DNA of 47,523 nucleotides from Acidobacteriaceae bacterium (lineage in GTDB: Bacteria; Acidobacteriota; Terriglobia; Terriglobales; Acidobacteriaceae), in the NCBI GenBank assembly GCA_003138515.1, contig PLGG01000035.1:125768-173290 (forward strand). The letters run 5' to 3'. The first letter of the stretch is position 1, and every line of letters begins with the position of its first letter. The position numbers and the translations under genes are program-made. Of the stretch, positions 17,552 to 25,237 are shown one piece after another. The notes beneath the pieces were generated by a model. The model had not been told where the DNA came from. It saw nothing but the letters and a program-made list of their open reading frames with translations, and made no database searches.

Positions 17552-19021
17552 TTAGAACTTCCGGCTCCACTCCTTCGGCCAGCGTTCCACCACAACCTTG
17601 GTCTGCGTAAAGAACTCCACCGCATGATGCGCCTGCGCGTGCAGATCGCCGAAGAAGCTCTCGCCCCACCCGCTGAACGGAAAAGTCGACATGGGCGCAG
17701 CCACTCCCACGTTGATGCCCACGTTCCCCGCATTCACTTCGTAGCGGAAGCGCCGCGCATTGGCCCCATCTGTTGTAAAGATGCACGCCATGTTTCCGTA
17801 GCCGCGCCCATTCACCAGCGCGATCGCCTCTTCAATGGTTTGCGCATGAATCAGGCTCAGCACCGGCCCAAAAATCTCCGTCCGCGCCGTCTCCGAATCC
17901 GGGGGAACATCGTCGAGCACCGTGGGCAGCACAAAATATCCGTCCTCGTACTCCGGAACCTTCTTCCCGCGCCCATCCACGATCACTCGCGCACCCGCCT
18001 GCTCGCCCTTGGCAATCAACCCCTCGATCCGCGCCTTGCTCTCCGCTGAAATCACCGGCCCCATCTCCACGCCTGGCGCGGCTCCGTAACCCGTCTTCCG
18101 GTTCTTCGCCGCTGCCGCAATCTGCTCGGTAAAATTCGGCCGCGCGCCGCCCACCGTAATCGCCACCGACGCAGCCAGGCAGCGTTGCCCCGCGCAGCCA
18201 AACGCGGAATCGGCCAGAATCCGCGTCGTCATCTCCATATCCGCGTCCGGCATCACCACCACCGGGTTCTTCGCGCCACCCTGGCACTGCGCGCGTTTTC
18301 CGGTGGCCGCTGCCCGGCTGTAAATGTACTTCGCCGTCGCTGTCGAGCCCACAAAGCTCACCGCGCGAATAGCCGGATGATCGAGAATCGCGTTCACCGT
18401 CTCGCGCCCGCCGTTCACCAGTTGCATCACGCCCGGCGGAAACCCCGCTGCCTGAATCAGCGCAAACAGTTTTTGCGAAGTGATCGGCACGCGCTCCGAC
18501 GGCTTCAGCAGGAAGCAATTTCCCGCCGCAACCGCGTAAGGAAAGAACCAGAACGCAATCATCCCCGGAAAATTAAACGGCACAATCGCCGCCACCACTC
18601 CCAGCGGCTGCCGGATCATGTGTTCATCGATGCCCGCGGCGATGTCCTCGCAGTTCGTCCCTTGCATCATCATCGGCATCCCGCATGCCGTTTCCACGTT
18701 CTCCACCGCGCGCAGAATCTCCGCCTTGCTCTCCGTCAGCGTCTTGCCGCATTCATTAGTTATCGACAGCGCCAGCTCGTCACGATGCTCTTCCAGCAGC
18801 GTCTTCAGCCGGAACAGCGGCTGAACGCGATCCACCACCGGCGTGCGCCGCCACTCCACAAACGCCCGCTGCGCCACTTCCACCGCCGCGTTCACGTCCG
18901 CCGCCGGCGACAGCGGAACCTCCGCCAGCACCTTCGCCGACGCCGGATTGATCACGTTCAGCGTTTCGCTCGCGCTTGACCCGCGCCACTCGCCTTCGAT
19001 GAAATTCTGCAACCGCTCCAT
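17552..19021 (-). CDS. mmsA: CoA-acylating (methyl)malonate-semialdehyde dehydrogenase
   Basis: Oxidises malonate semialdehyde to acetyl-CoA, or methylmalonate semialdehyde to propionyl-CoA, with NAD and CoA (also called IolA). 489 residues from the ATG at 19021, preceded by GGAGGAG. The catalytic Cys is in '[15 protein letters not shown]', a signature of MmsA within the aldehyde dehydrogenases. '[21 protein letters not shown]' and '[21 protein letters not shown]' form the cofactor pocket. MmsA-type enzymes lack the general-base Glu of ordinary ALDHs, and '[16 protein letters not shown]' fits that. It serves the last step of inositol degradation and links to the mut module through propionyl-CoA. 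Confidence 0.94.
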   Translation of the reverse strand: MERLQNFIEGEWRGSSASETLNVINPASAKVLAEVPLSPAADVNAAVEVAQRAFVEWRRTPVVDRVQPLFRLKTLLEEHRDELALSITNECGKTLTESKAEILRAVENVETACGMPMMMQGTNCEDIAAGIDEHMIRQPLGVVAAIVPFNFPGMIAFWFFPYAVAAGNCFLLKPSERVPITSQKLFALIQAAGFPPGVMQLVNGGRETVNAILDHPAIRAVSFVGSTATAKYIYSRAAATGKRAQCQGGAKNPVVVMPDADMEMTTRILADSAFGCAGQRCLAASVAITVGGARPNFTEQIAAAAKNRKTGYGAAPGVEMGPVISAESKARIEGLIAKGEQAGARVIVDGRGKKVPEYEDGYFVLPTVLDDVPPDSETARTEIFGPVLSLIHAQTIEEAIALVNGRGYGNMACIFTTDGANARRFRYEVNAGNVGINVGVAAPMSTFPFSGWGESFFGDLHAQAHHAVEFFTQTKVVVERWPKEWSRKF

Positions 19022-19133
19022 CAATTTCTCTCCTCCGGGGAATCCGCTCCCTACACCCGCTAACCTGCCACGTCACGTGAGCGACGCCAACTCGCCGTCG
19101 TTATCCAATCCAACTCCGCTAACTCTGCTGCTC

Positions 19134-21011
19134 CTACAAGTGATGCCGTTCGCGCTTGCGCGCCTCTTCATAGCGTACCCGCGCCTCGCGCACGCCCTCC
19201 ATCTCCGCAACTTCTGCCACCGCAACGTCCCACCATGAATCGTAGCCGGGCACGCCCGCCAATACATCCGTCTCCACCACGATCACCGTCGTGCGATCCG
19301 CCGCCTTCGCGTCCTTGAGCGCCTCCTTCAATTCATCCAGTGTGGCCGCTTTTATCGCGTGCGCGCCCAAACTGCGCGCATTAGCCACAAAGTCCACCTT
19401 CAGCGTTTCGCCATCCAACTGGCCCGACTTTACGTCGCGCACGCGATAGCGCGTTCCGAACCCGCCCTGTCCCAGTGACCGGCTCAAACTGCCGATGCTC
19501 GCGAACCCGCCGTTATCCACGAGAACGATGATGATCTTCACGCCTTCCTGCACGCTGGTCGCAATCTCCGAGGGCGCCATCAAATACGTCCCGTCACCGA
19601 GAAACACGAACGCCTCGCGGCTCGGGTCGGCCAGCTTCGCTCCCATCGCGCCCGGAATCTCGTACCCCATGCAGGAGTAGCCGTACTCCATGTGGTATCC
19701 GTTCGGCGTGCGCGTGCGCCACAGTTTGTGCAGATCGCCGGGATGGCTGCCCGCCGCCGACAGCAGCACGTCACGCTCGCCCGCCGCCTCCCACATCGCG
19801 CCAATCACTTCGCTCTGCGCCGGCTTACCCTCATTGCCCGAACCCTGCCCGCTCAAATGGAACAGCCGATCGACCTCCGCATCCCAAATCGCCTTCAGAT
19901 TCGCAACCTCCGCCGCATACACCGCAGCCACCTTGTGCCCACCCAGCGCCGCGCCCAGCTTCTCCAGAGCCACGCGCGCGTCGGCCACCGCCGGAATCGC
20001 GCCCACTTTGTACGCGTCAAACTCCGCGGTGTTGATGTTCACGAACCTCACATTGGAATTCTGGAACGCCGTCATCGACGCCGTCGTGAAATCCGAATAC
20101 CGCGTCCCGATCCCGATCACCACATCGGCCGTGTCCGCCAGCCGGTTTGCCGCCAGCGACCCCGTAGCTCCGATCGCTCCCACCACTTGCGCATGATTCC
20201 ACGCGAGCGCGCCCTTGCCCGCCTGTGTCTCCGCCACCGGAATGCCGGTCTGCGCCACAAAATCGCCCAGCGCCTGCGACGCTTCACTCATCAGCACGCC
20301 GCCGCCGCACACAATCAGCGGCCGCTCCGCCGCACGAATCGCCCGCACCGCGCGCTCCAGCGACTCCCGATCCGGCTCGCCCCGCCGGATCAGCCAGACC
20401 CTCTTACGAAACAGCTCTTCGGGATAGTCGAACGCTTCCGTCTGCACATCCTGCGGCAGCGCCAGCGTTACCGCACCGCAATCCGAAGGCGAAGTCAGCA
20501 CGCGCATTGCCTCGGGCAGGGAAGTGATCAGTTGTTCCGGCCGGTAGATCCGGTCCCAGTAGCGCGACACCGGCTTGAAGCAGTCATTCACGCCCGTATC
20601 CTGCGTCGTCGGCGACTCCAGTTGCTGCAGCACCGGCGCCACGTTGCGCCGCGCAAAAATATCTCCTGGCAGCAGCAGCACCGGCAGCCGGTTGATGGTA
20701 GCAAGCGCCGCGCCGGTAATCATATTCGTCGCGCCCGGGCCGATCGATGATGTGCACGCAAAAGTACGCAGCCGGTTGCTCGCCTTGGCAAACCCTGCGG
20801 CCATGTGCACGCCCGCCTGCTCATTGCGCATCAGAATGTAAGGAAAGTCGGGGTTCTGTTGCAGCGCCTGGCCAATCCCGGCCACGTTTCCATGCCCGAA
20901 GATCCCCAGCACTCCGGCGAAGAATGCATGCTCGCGGCCATCCCGTTCCACATGCTGCTGCTTCAGGAACTCGATAAGCGCCTGAGCCATCGTCATGCGC
21001 CGCGTCTTCAT
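19134..21011 (-). CDS. iolD: 3D-(3,5/4)-trihydroxycyclohexane-1,2-dione hydrolase
   Basis: Thiamine-diphosphate enzyme that opens the cyclohexanedione ring to 5-deoxy-glucuronate. 625 residues, the normal length. The cofactor-activating Glu is in 'RNEQAGVHMAAGFAKA', and the second domain has 'SIGPGATNMITGAALATINR'. The magnesium/ThDP motif 'FLGDGTYLMAPSEIATSVQE' followed by 'KIIIVLVDNGGFASIGSLSR' is diagnostic of IolD. The start ATG at 21011 has GGGAGA upstream. It lies between iolB and mmsA, with short repeat-filled spacers (about 110 bases) on both sides. Confidence 0.95.
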   Translation of the reverse strand: MKTRRMTMAQALIEFLKQQHVERDGREHAFFAGVLGIFGHGNVAGIGQALQQNPDFPYILMRNEQAGVHMAAGFAKASNRLRTFACTSSIGPGATNMITGAALATINRLPVLLLPGDIFARRNVAPVLQQLESPTTQDTGVNDCFKPVSRYWDRIYRPEQLITSLPEAMRVLTSPSDCGAVTLALPQDVQTEAFDYPEELFRKRVWLIRRGEPDRESLERAVRAIRAAERPLIVCGGGVLMSEASQALGDFVAQTGIPVAETQAGKGALAWNHAQVVGAIGATGSLAANRLADTADVVIGIGTRYSDFTTASMTAFQNSNVRFVNINTAEFDAYKVGAIPAVADARVALEKLGAALGGHKVAAVYAAEVANLKAIWDAEVDRLFHLSGQGSGNEGKPAQSEVIGAMWEAAGERDVLLSAAGSHPGDLHKLWRTRTPNGYHMEYGYSCMGYEIPGAMGAKLADPSREAFVFLGDGTYLMAPSEIATSVQEGVKIIIVLVDNGGFASIGSLSRSLGQGGFGTRYRVRDVKSGQLDGETLKVDFVANARSLGAHAIKAATLDELKEALKDAKAADRTTVIVVETDVLAGVPGYDSWWDVAVAEVAEMEGVREARVRYEEARKRERHHL

Positions 21012-21095
21012 GCGCTATCTCCCAAGCAGCGAGCCGCCGCACCCCGTCTCGAGCTCTCAGCGTTAACCAACGATTCCGGTCCCCGCAAAAAACGA

Positions 21096-21127
21096 GCTAG
21101 CAGCTAGAAGCTAGCGGCTAGAAGCTC
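21096..21127. repeat. AGCTAGN heptamer array between iolB and iolD
   Basis: Units AGCTAGC, AGCTAGA, AGCTAGC, GGCTAGA, AGCTCAT run up to the iolB stop codon. This is the same class as the array at the end of iolE, placed at the same position relative to the gene. Confidence 0.7.
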
Positions 21128-21944
21128 ATCTCTTCACCATCGGCAGCCGCCGGTCCTTTTCCTTCCAGCCGCTCTTCACCCACGCGTAATCCGGATCGTC
21201 CGAGCAGGCCATCGACCGCGCCGAACCCGCCAGCGCGTTCAGATAATACACGTTGTATCCATGCGCGGCCACCACCGGATGGTATCCCTCTGGAACGAGC
21301 ACCAGCTCCCCGTCGCGCACCGTCATCGTCTCGTCGATGCGCCGGTCCGCGGTGTACACCTTCTGCATCGCGAATCCCTCCGGCCGCTCGATCCGGTAGT
21401 AGTAAATCTCTTCGAGATCCACCTCATCCGGCGGGTTGTGCACGTCGTGCTTGTGCGGCGGATAGCTCGACCAGTTGCCTGCCGGCGTAAATACCTCCAC
21501 CACCATCAGCCTCTGCGCCAGAAAAGTGGGCGGCAGCATGGAGTTGATCTGCCGCGTCGCGTTTCCACCGCCGCGAATCTCGATCCCCACGTGCGCTGGC
21601 GCCACCAGCCGCGCCGGGTACTCCTCTTCAGCCTTGCTGTAGCAAAAAGCCAAATCGCACGCCGTATCCGCGCTGACTGTAAACGTGGTCCCGATCGGCA
21701 GATAAAGCGTGTACGGCAGCCCGTCAAAAACCGTCTTGCGCTGCCCGATCCCCTGCCAATCGCCCCGCGAGCTTGTCACCGAGCAAACGCCGCCCAGCAC
21801 CACCATCGCCAGTTCTCTCCCGGCCGTCTCGCCCCTGTGTTTCCGTCCCGCCTCCAGCTTCCGCGTCTCAAAAGCTAAAAAGTAGTATCCAAAACCCTCA
21901 ATCCGGTCGCGGAATCTCTCCGGCCGGACCAGCAAATCACTCAT
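21126..21944 (-). CDS. iolB: 5-deoxy-glucuronate isomerase
   Basis: Converts 5-deoxy-D-glucuronate to 5-dehydro-2-deoxy-D-gluconate. I start at the ATG at 21944 (MSDLLVRPER), which has GGAG 5 bases upstream. Another ATG directly precedes it, and the open frame continues about 36 codons upstream without homology, through the operator. 272 residues, as usual. The double-cupin metal site is visible as 'SSYPPHKHDVHNPPDEVDLE' (two His and Glu), and the second cupin in 'VPEGYHPVVAAHGYNVYYLN'. It is the first gene of the iol unit and is divergent from the transaldolase-family gene. Confidence 0.93.
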   Translation of the reverse strand: MSDLLVRPERFRDRIEGFGYYFLAFETRKLEAGRKHRGETAGRELAMVVLGGVCSVTSSRGDWQGIGQRKTVFDGLPYTLYLPIGTTFTVSADTACDLAFCYSKAEEEYPARLVAPAHVGIEIRGGGNATRQINSMLPPTFLAQRLMVVEVFTPAGNWSSYPPHKHDVHNPPDEVDLEEIYYYRIERPEGFAMQKVYTADRRIDETMTVRDGELVLVPEGYHPVVAAHGYNVYYLNALAGSARSMACSDDPDYAWVKSGWKEKDRRLPMVKR

Positions 21945-22050
21945 CATTTCTCCAGGGAAAAAAATTGAAACCAACGTCAAAACAACGCTCTGATTTCCGG
22001 CGTATGCCTGCACCGGATACTTCGAGTCACAAACAAAATACAGCAGATAA

Positions 22051-22064
22051 TGCACACGTGTGCA
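22051..22064. promoter_or_regulatory. LacI-type operator 1 (perfect palindrome) upstream of iolB
   Basis: TGCACACGTGTGCA, a perfect 14-base palindrome with a central CG, typical of LacI-family sites. It lies about 107 bases before the iolB ATG. It is downstream of a TTGACA box on the minus strand, so a bound repressor would block iolB transcription. The related copies are near the transaldolase and lacI starts. Confidence 0.75.
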
Positions 22065-22095
22065 CCTTTATGAGTCTCTACAAAATAGCCCGGCC

Positions 22096-22101
22096 TGTCA
22101 A
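22096..22101 (-). promoter_or_regulatory. Candidate -35 box of the iol promoter
   Basis: TTGACA on the minus strand, about 150 bases before iolB. No good -10 box lies at 16-18 bases; the best are weak (TAGAGA or a displaced CATAAA). Operator 1 follows it at 22064-22051. The promoter call is tentative. Confidence 0.35.
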
Positions 22102-22143
22102 TTGTGAAAATGTTTCCCGCTTCTCCCTCCCCTCTTTCATTTC

Positions 22144-22173
22144 TTGACCGTAAACTTCGTCCGGTGCTAGGGT
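22144..22173 (+). promoter_or_regulatory. Candidate promoter of the transaldolase-family gene
   Basis: TTGACC at 22144-22149 and TAGGGT at 22168-22173, separated by 18 bases. Operator 2 begins 5 bases after the -10 box and would cover the transcription start, which fits repression. Confidence 0.4.
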
Positions 22174-22178
22174 TTTTC

Positions 22179-22192
22179 TGCACACGTTTGCA
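22179..22192. promoter_or_regulatory. LacI-type operator 2 before the transaldolase-family gene
   Basis: TGCACACGTTTGCA differs at one base from the perfect palindrome at 22051-22064. It sits just downstream of the candidate promoter and 32 bases before the preferred start codon. Confidence 0.7.
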
Positions 22193-22224
22193 TCTCCCGG
22201 ATGATGCAGGCCTTCCGCCGCCTT

Positions 22225-23307
22225 ATGGCCAACTACAAGAGCCCGCTCCATAAAATGACCCAGACCACCCCTACCTGTCTGTGGAACGACTCGGCTTCCA
22301 TCGAAGATCTCACTTACTCAATCGAGCACGGCGCGGTCGGCGCAACCTGCAACCCATCCATTGCCGTCGCTGTCCTGAAACAGGAGCTCGCCGTCTGGAA
22401 GCCCCGCATCCTCGAACTCGCCGCGAGTGATCCCAGCATCAATGAAGACGAACTCTCCTGGCGCATCGTCGAAGAAATCTCCTCCAAGGCCGCGCGCCTG
22501 CTTCTCCCCATCTTCGAGCGCGAAAAGGGCCGCAACGGTCGCCTCTCAATCCAAACCGACCCGCGCAACTACCGCAACACTGAAGCGATGCTGGCTCAGG
22601 CCGTTCATTTCAGCCGGCTCGCGCCCAACATGATCGTCAAAATCGCCGCCACCCGCGCCGGTCTTCCCGCCATTGAAGAAGCCACTTATCGCGGCATCAG
22701 CATCAACGCCACCGTCAGCTTCACCCTCCCCCAGGCAATCGCCGTCGCCGAGGCCGTCGAACGCGGCCTAAAACGTCGCGAAGCCGAAGGCCTCGATATC
22801 TCCAACATGGGGCCGATCTGCACCATCATGGTCGGCCGCCTCGACGACTGGCTCAAGGTCCTCCATGACAAGCACACTCTCTCCGTCGATCCCGGCTACC
22901 TCGAGTGGGCCGGCGTCGCCGTCTTCAAAAAGGCGTATCAACTCTACAGAGCCCGCGGCTATCGCCTGCGTCTTCTTAGCGCCGCCTTCCGCAATCACAT
23001 GCACTGGAGTGAGTTCATCGGCGGCGATGTCGTCATCTCTCCGCCCTGCGCCTGGCAGCGCCGCTACAACGAGAGCGACATCGAAGTCATTCCGCGCATT
23101 GACAACCCCGTCGACCCCCGCATCGTCGACACGCTACTCGCCAAGTTTCCCGACTTCGCTCGCGCCTACACAGAAAACGGCCTCACGCCCGCCGAGTTTG
23201 ACACCTTCGGTTCAACGCGCCGCACCCTCCGCCAGTTCATCTCCGCCGTCGTAGAAATGAACTCCATCGTCCGCGACATCGTCCTCCCCAACCCCGACAC
23301 CGAATAG
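22225..23307 (+). CDS. Transaldolase-family protein facing the inositol operon
   Basis: 360 residues from the ATG at 22225 (MANYKSPLHKMTQTTPTCLW); ATGs at 22201 and 22255 are also possible, and none has a clear ribosome binding site. The fold signature is clear: 'GAVGATCNPSIAVAVLK' near the N-terminus, 'NMIVKIAATRAGLPAIEEAT' with the Schiff-base lysine at 139, and 'GISINATVSFTLPQAIAVAE'. It is longer than the small TalC type, and its C-terminal half does not match TalB closely. It is divergent from iolB and shares operators with it. I infer it acts in inositol use, possibly moving a dihydroxyacetone unit from 5-dehydro-2-deoxygluconate to glyceraldehyde 3-phosphate. The alternative is a general pentose-phosphate role. 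Its stop lies 5 bases from the end of the convergent glpP. Confidence 0.8.
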   Translation: MANYKSPLHKMTQTTPTCLWNDSASIEDLTYSIEHGAVGATCNPSIAVAVLKQELAVWKPRILELAASDPSINEDELSWRIVEEISSKAARLLLPIFEREKGRNGRLSIQTDPRNYRNTEAMLAQAVHFSRLAPNMIVKIAATRAGLPAIEEATYRGISINATVSFTLPQAIAVAEAVERGLKRREAEGLDISNMGPICTIMVGRLDDWLKVLHDKHTLSVDPGYLEWAGVAVFKKAYQLYRARGYRLRLLSAAFRNHMHWSEFIGGDVVISPPCAWQRRYNESDIEVIPRIDNPVDPRIVDTLLAKFPDFARAYTENGLTPAEFDTFGSTRRTLRQFISAVVEMNSIVRDIVLPNPDTE

Positions 23308-23312
23308 CGCCG

Positions 23313-23942
23313 CTACTTGATCCACATCACCGGGTTGCTCGTCGACACCGCGCTCAATCCCTGCGCCAGCAATTCTTCCACTTCCTTCATCGTCTCGATT
23401 AGCCCTCCGCCCACAACCGGCAAATCCGCCGAGATCGCCCGCACTCGCGCCAGCATCTTCGGCGCAACCAGCGCCGGCAGAATCTCCAGCGCATGAACCG
23501 GCGTGTTCCTCAACTGATTCGAAATCGTGTCCATCGCGCCCGAGTCCAGCAGGAACGTCCGCTGAATCCCGTACAGCCCGATCGCCAGCGCGTGCCGCAG
23601 CGGATCGAGGTGTGTTGAAATAATCCCTCTTGCCCCCACGCGCTTCAGGTAGTTCACCGCATACTTGTCGCGCGAGAATCCATTCAGCAGATCGAGATTC
23701 ACCAGCGGAATCTTCTCCGCCGCAACAATCTTCCGGATCATCGATTCCACATTGTCCGGATCGCCGGTGAGTAAATAGATCAGCTTGCTGCGCGATGCGA
23801 TCGCCTGCTCCACCAGCTCCGGCTTGCGAATCGCCGGAATGATCGGCGTCTCCTTGCAGAAGACGCTCAGCGGCGTCAGCGGCGTCGGCCCTCCGCTCCT
23901 GGCTCCCGTTTCACCCAAGGCGTCGCCCCGCACCCTGTGCAT
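23313..23942 (-). CDS. glpP: GlpP-like glycerol-3-phosphate-responsive antiterminator
   Basis: The homologous part begins 'VFCKETPIIPAIRKPELVEQ' and continues with 'IYLLTGD', 'IPLVNLDLLNGFSRDKYAVNYLKRVGARGIISTH' in separate blocks and 'LPVVGGGLIETMKEVEELL'. This is the pattern of GlpP, a TIM-barrel-like protein that binds leader RNA in response to glycerol 3-phosphate. The start is uncertain: ATG at 23942, GTG at 23933 or TTG at 23918 precede the conserved part. The first two overlap the lacI tail by more than 20 bases, and the last overlaps the lacI stop by a few. The N-terminal 30 residues come from a repeat element and are unlikely to matter. Co-transcription with lacI is likely. Confidence 0.75.
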   Translation of the reverse strand: MHRVRGDALGETGARSGGPTPLTPLSVFCKETPIIPAIRKPELVEQAIASRSKLIYLLTGDPDNVESMIRKIVAAEKIPLVNLDLLNGFSRDKYAVNYLKRVGARGIISTHLDPLRHALAIGLYGIQRTFLLDSGAMDTISNQLRNTPVHALEILPALVAPKMLARVRAISADLPVVGGGLIETMKEVEELLAQGLSAVSTSNPVMWIK

Positions 23943-25128
23943 GGGTGCCCCTGGTCCCCGGGGTCCCCGGCGAGCGATCTGTGCTCGCTGGGGTGGTGAT
24001 CCCTTGCACTTGGGGACCAGGGTTCGTTCTTACTCTCCCTGTCGAACCTCTCACCACCAACTCTGCCTCCACCTTCACCTGCGCCACCGAATCCTCTCCC
24101 GACATCAGCTTGAACAGGCTCTCCATCGCGATCCGCCCCATCAGCCGCATCGTCTGCCGCACCGTGGTCAGCGGCGGCTCCAGATACTCCGCGAAAAACA
24201 GATCGTCGAATCCCGTCACCGACACATCTTCCGGCACGCGCAGCCCGCGCCCGCGAATCGCCTTCATCGCTCCCATCGCCGTCATGTCGTTGTAGCAGCA
24301 CACCGCCGTCGGCGGATCGGCCAGCTTCAGCAGTCCATCCATCGCAGTCACCGCCGCCTCGGGCCGTCCGTCGCCGTGTACCGCAAGCTCCGCAGCAAAC
24401 CCGATTCCCGCCGCGCCCAGTGCCCGCTTGTAACCTTCCAGCCGCTCCGTTTCGGTCTGGTACCCGCTGCGGTCGCCCACATACGCAATCCGCCGGTGGC
24501 CCAGCTCAATCAAATGCTCCGTCGCCGCGCGGCTTCCATCCTCGTTCGCGATCATCACCGAGTGCACAAACTCGCCCGGATACTGGTCGTTCACCAGCAC
24601 CATCGGTACATTCAGTTCCGCCAGCATCGGCAGATAATCCGACCCCACGCGCGACGATGTCACGATGATCCCGTCCACGCGCCGCTCGGCCAGCGCCTGC
24701 ACCATCTTGCGCTCGCACTCCGCATCCGCGTTCGAGTTCGCCAGAAACACGGCATACCCGTGGTCGTTGGCCGCCTGCTCGATCCCGCACGCCACCTCGC
24801 CCGCAAACGGATCGGCGACCGTCGTTACCACCAGCCCCACCGTCCTCGTCCGCCGCGTCACCAATCCTCGCGCCACCGCGCTCGGCCTGTACCCCGCGGC
24901 CTCGGCGATCTTGCGGATCTTCGCCGCCGTCGCTGGATTCACCAGCGGGCTATTCTGCAGCGCGCGCGACACCGTCGGGTGCGACACTCGCGCCAGCCGC
25001 GCAATGTCCTTAATCGAGGGTTGGCGCGACGGTTGCCGCAAAGGCTGCCGCTCCGGCAGGCGCAACTCGCGGCGCGCGCCCGCGGCCCGCACCATCCCCC
25101 CCGCTTTGCCGCCGTCTTTTTCCGGCAT
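23911..25128 (-). CDS. LacI-family transcriptional repressor
   Basis: 405 residues from the ATG at 25128, which has AAAGGAG about 9 bases upstream; GTGs at 25152 and 25134 are less well placed. The helix-turn-helix and hinge are 'PSIKDIARLARVSHPTVSRA' through 'AAGYRPSAVARGL' (about residues 38-85). The effector domain is a periplasmic-binding fold with 'DGIIVTSSRVGSDYLPML', 'HRRIAYVGDRSGYQTETERL' and 'VTGFDDLFFAEYLEPPLTTV'. The family core ends near 'EAELVVRGST'. The last 35-40 residues are Pro/Gly/Thr-rich, encoded by a palindromic repeat, and probably non-functional. Operator-like sequence directly upstream suggests autoregulation. The probable targets are iolB, the transaldolase gene and itself. 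Confidence 0.9.
   Translation of the reverse strand: MPEKDGGKAGGMVRAAGARRELRLPERQPLRQPSRQPSIKDIARLARVSHPTVSRALQNSPLVNPATAAKIRKIAEAAGYRPSAVARGLVTRRTRTVGLVVTTVADPFAGEVACGIEQAANDHGYAVFLANSNADAECERKMVQALAERRVDGIIVTSSRVGSDYLPMLAELNVPMVLVNDQYPGEFVHSVMIANEDGSRAATEHLIELGHRRIAYVGDRSGYQTETERLEGYKRALGAAGIGFAAELAVHGDGRPEAAVTAMDGLLKLADPPTAVCCYNDMTAMGAMKAIRGRGLRVPEDVSVTGFDDLFFAEYLEPPLTTVRQTMRLMGRIAMESLFKLMSGEDSVAQVKVEAELVVRGSTGRVRTNPGPQVQGITTPASTDRSPGTPGTRGTHAQGAGRRLG
23942..24024. repeat. Palindromic element, family 2, copy A, inside the lacI 3' end
   Basis: GGGTGCCCC is followed by a hairpin with outer arms CCCC/GGGG and inner arms GCGAGC/GCTCGC, then a tail reading GATCCCTTGCACTTGGGGAC. Copy B at 27858-27940 has the same frame with different inner arms (ACGGAC/GTCCGT). 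Copy A encodes the abnormal LacI tail and overlaps the first possible glpP start. Confidence 0.8.
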
Positions 25129-25145
25129 CGCCACAATCTCCTTTA

Positions 25146-25159
25146 TGCACACGTTTGCG
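25146..25159. promoter_or_regulatory. LacI-type operator 3 at the lacI start
   Basis: TGCACACGTTTGCG matches the operator core with two changes from the perfect palindrome. It lies 18-31 bases before the lacI ATG, next to its ribosome binding site, and 79 bases before the divergent APC permease ATG. It would allow autoregulation and possibly control of the permease. Confidence 0.6.
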
Positions 25160-25237
25160 GGCGCAATCAGTCTTATCCAACGCCCTCTAACTCGTCAATG
25201 CCCAGCGCCACACCGTAAGCTGATTACCAGCCGTCCA

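Noticed and set aside
24665..25237. N-terminal extension of the APC permease through the lacI gene
   Set aside because: Antisense to the LacI helix-turn-helix. Family homology begins at the ATG at 25238, and the extension has no domain.
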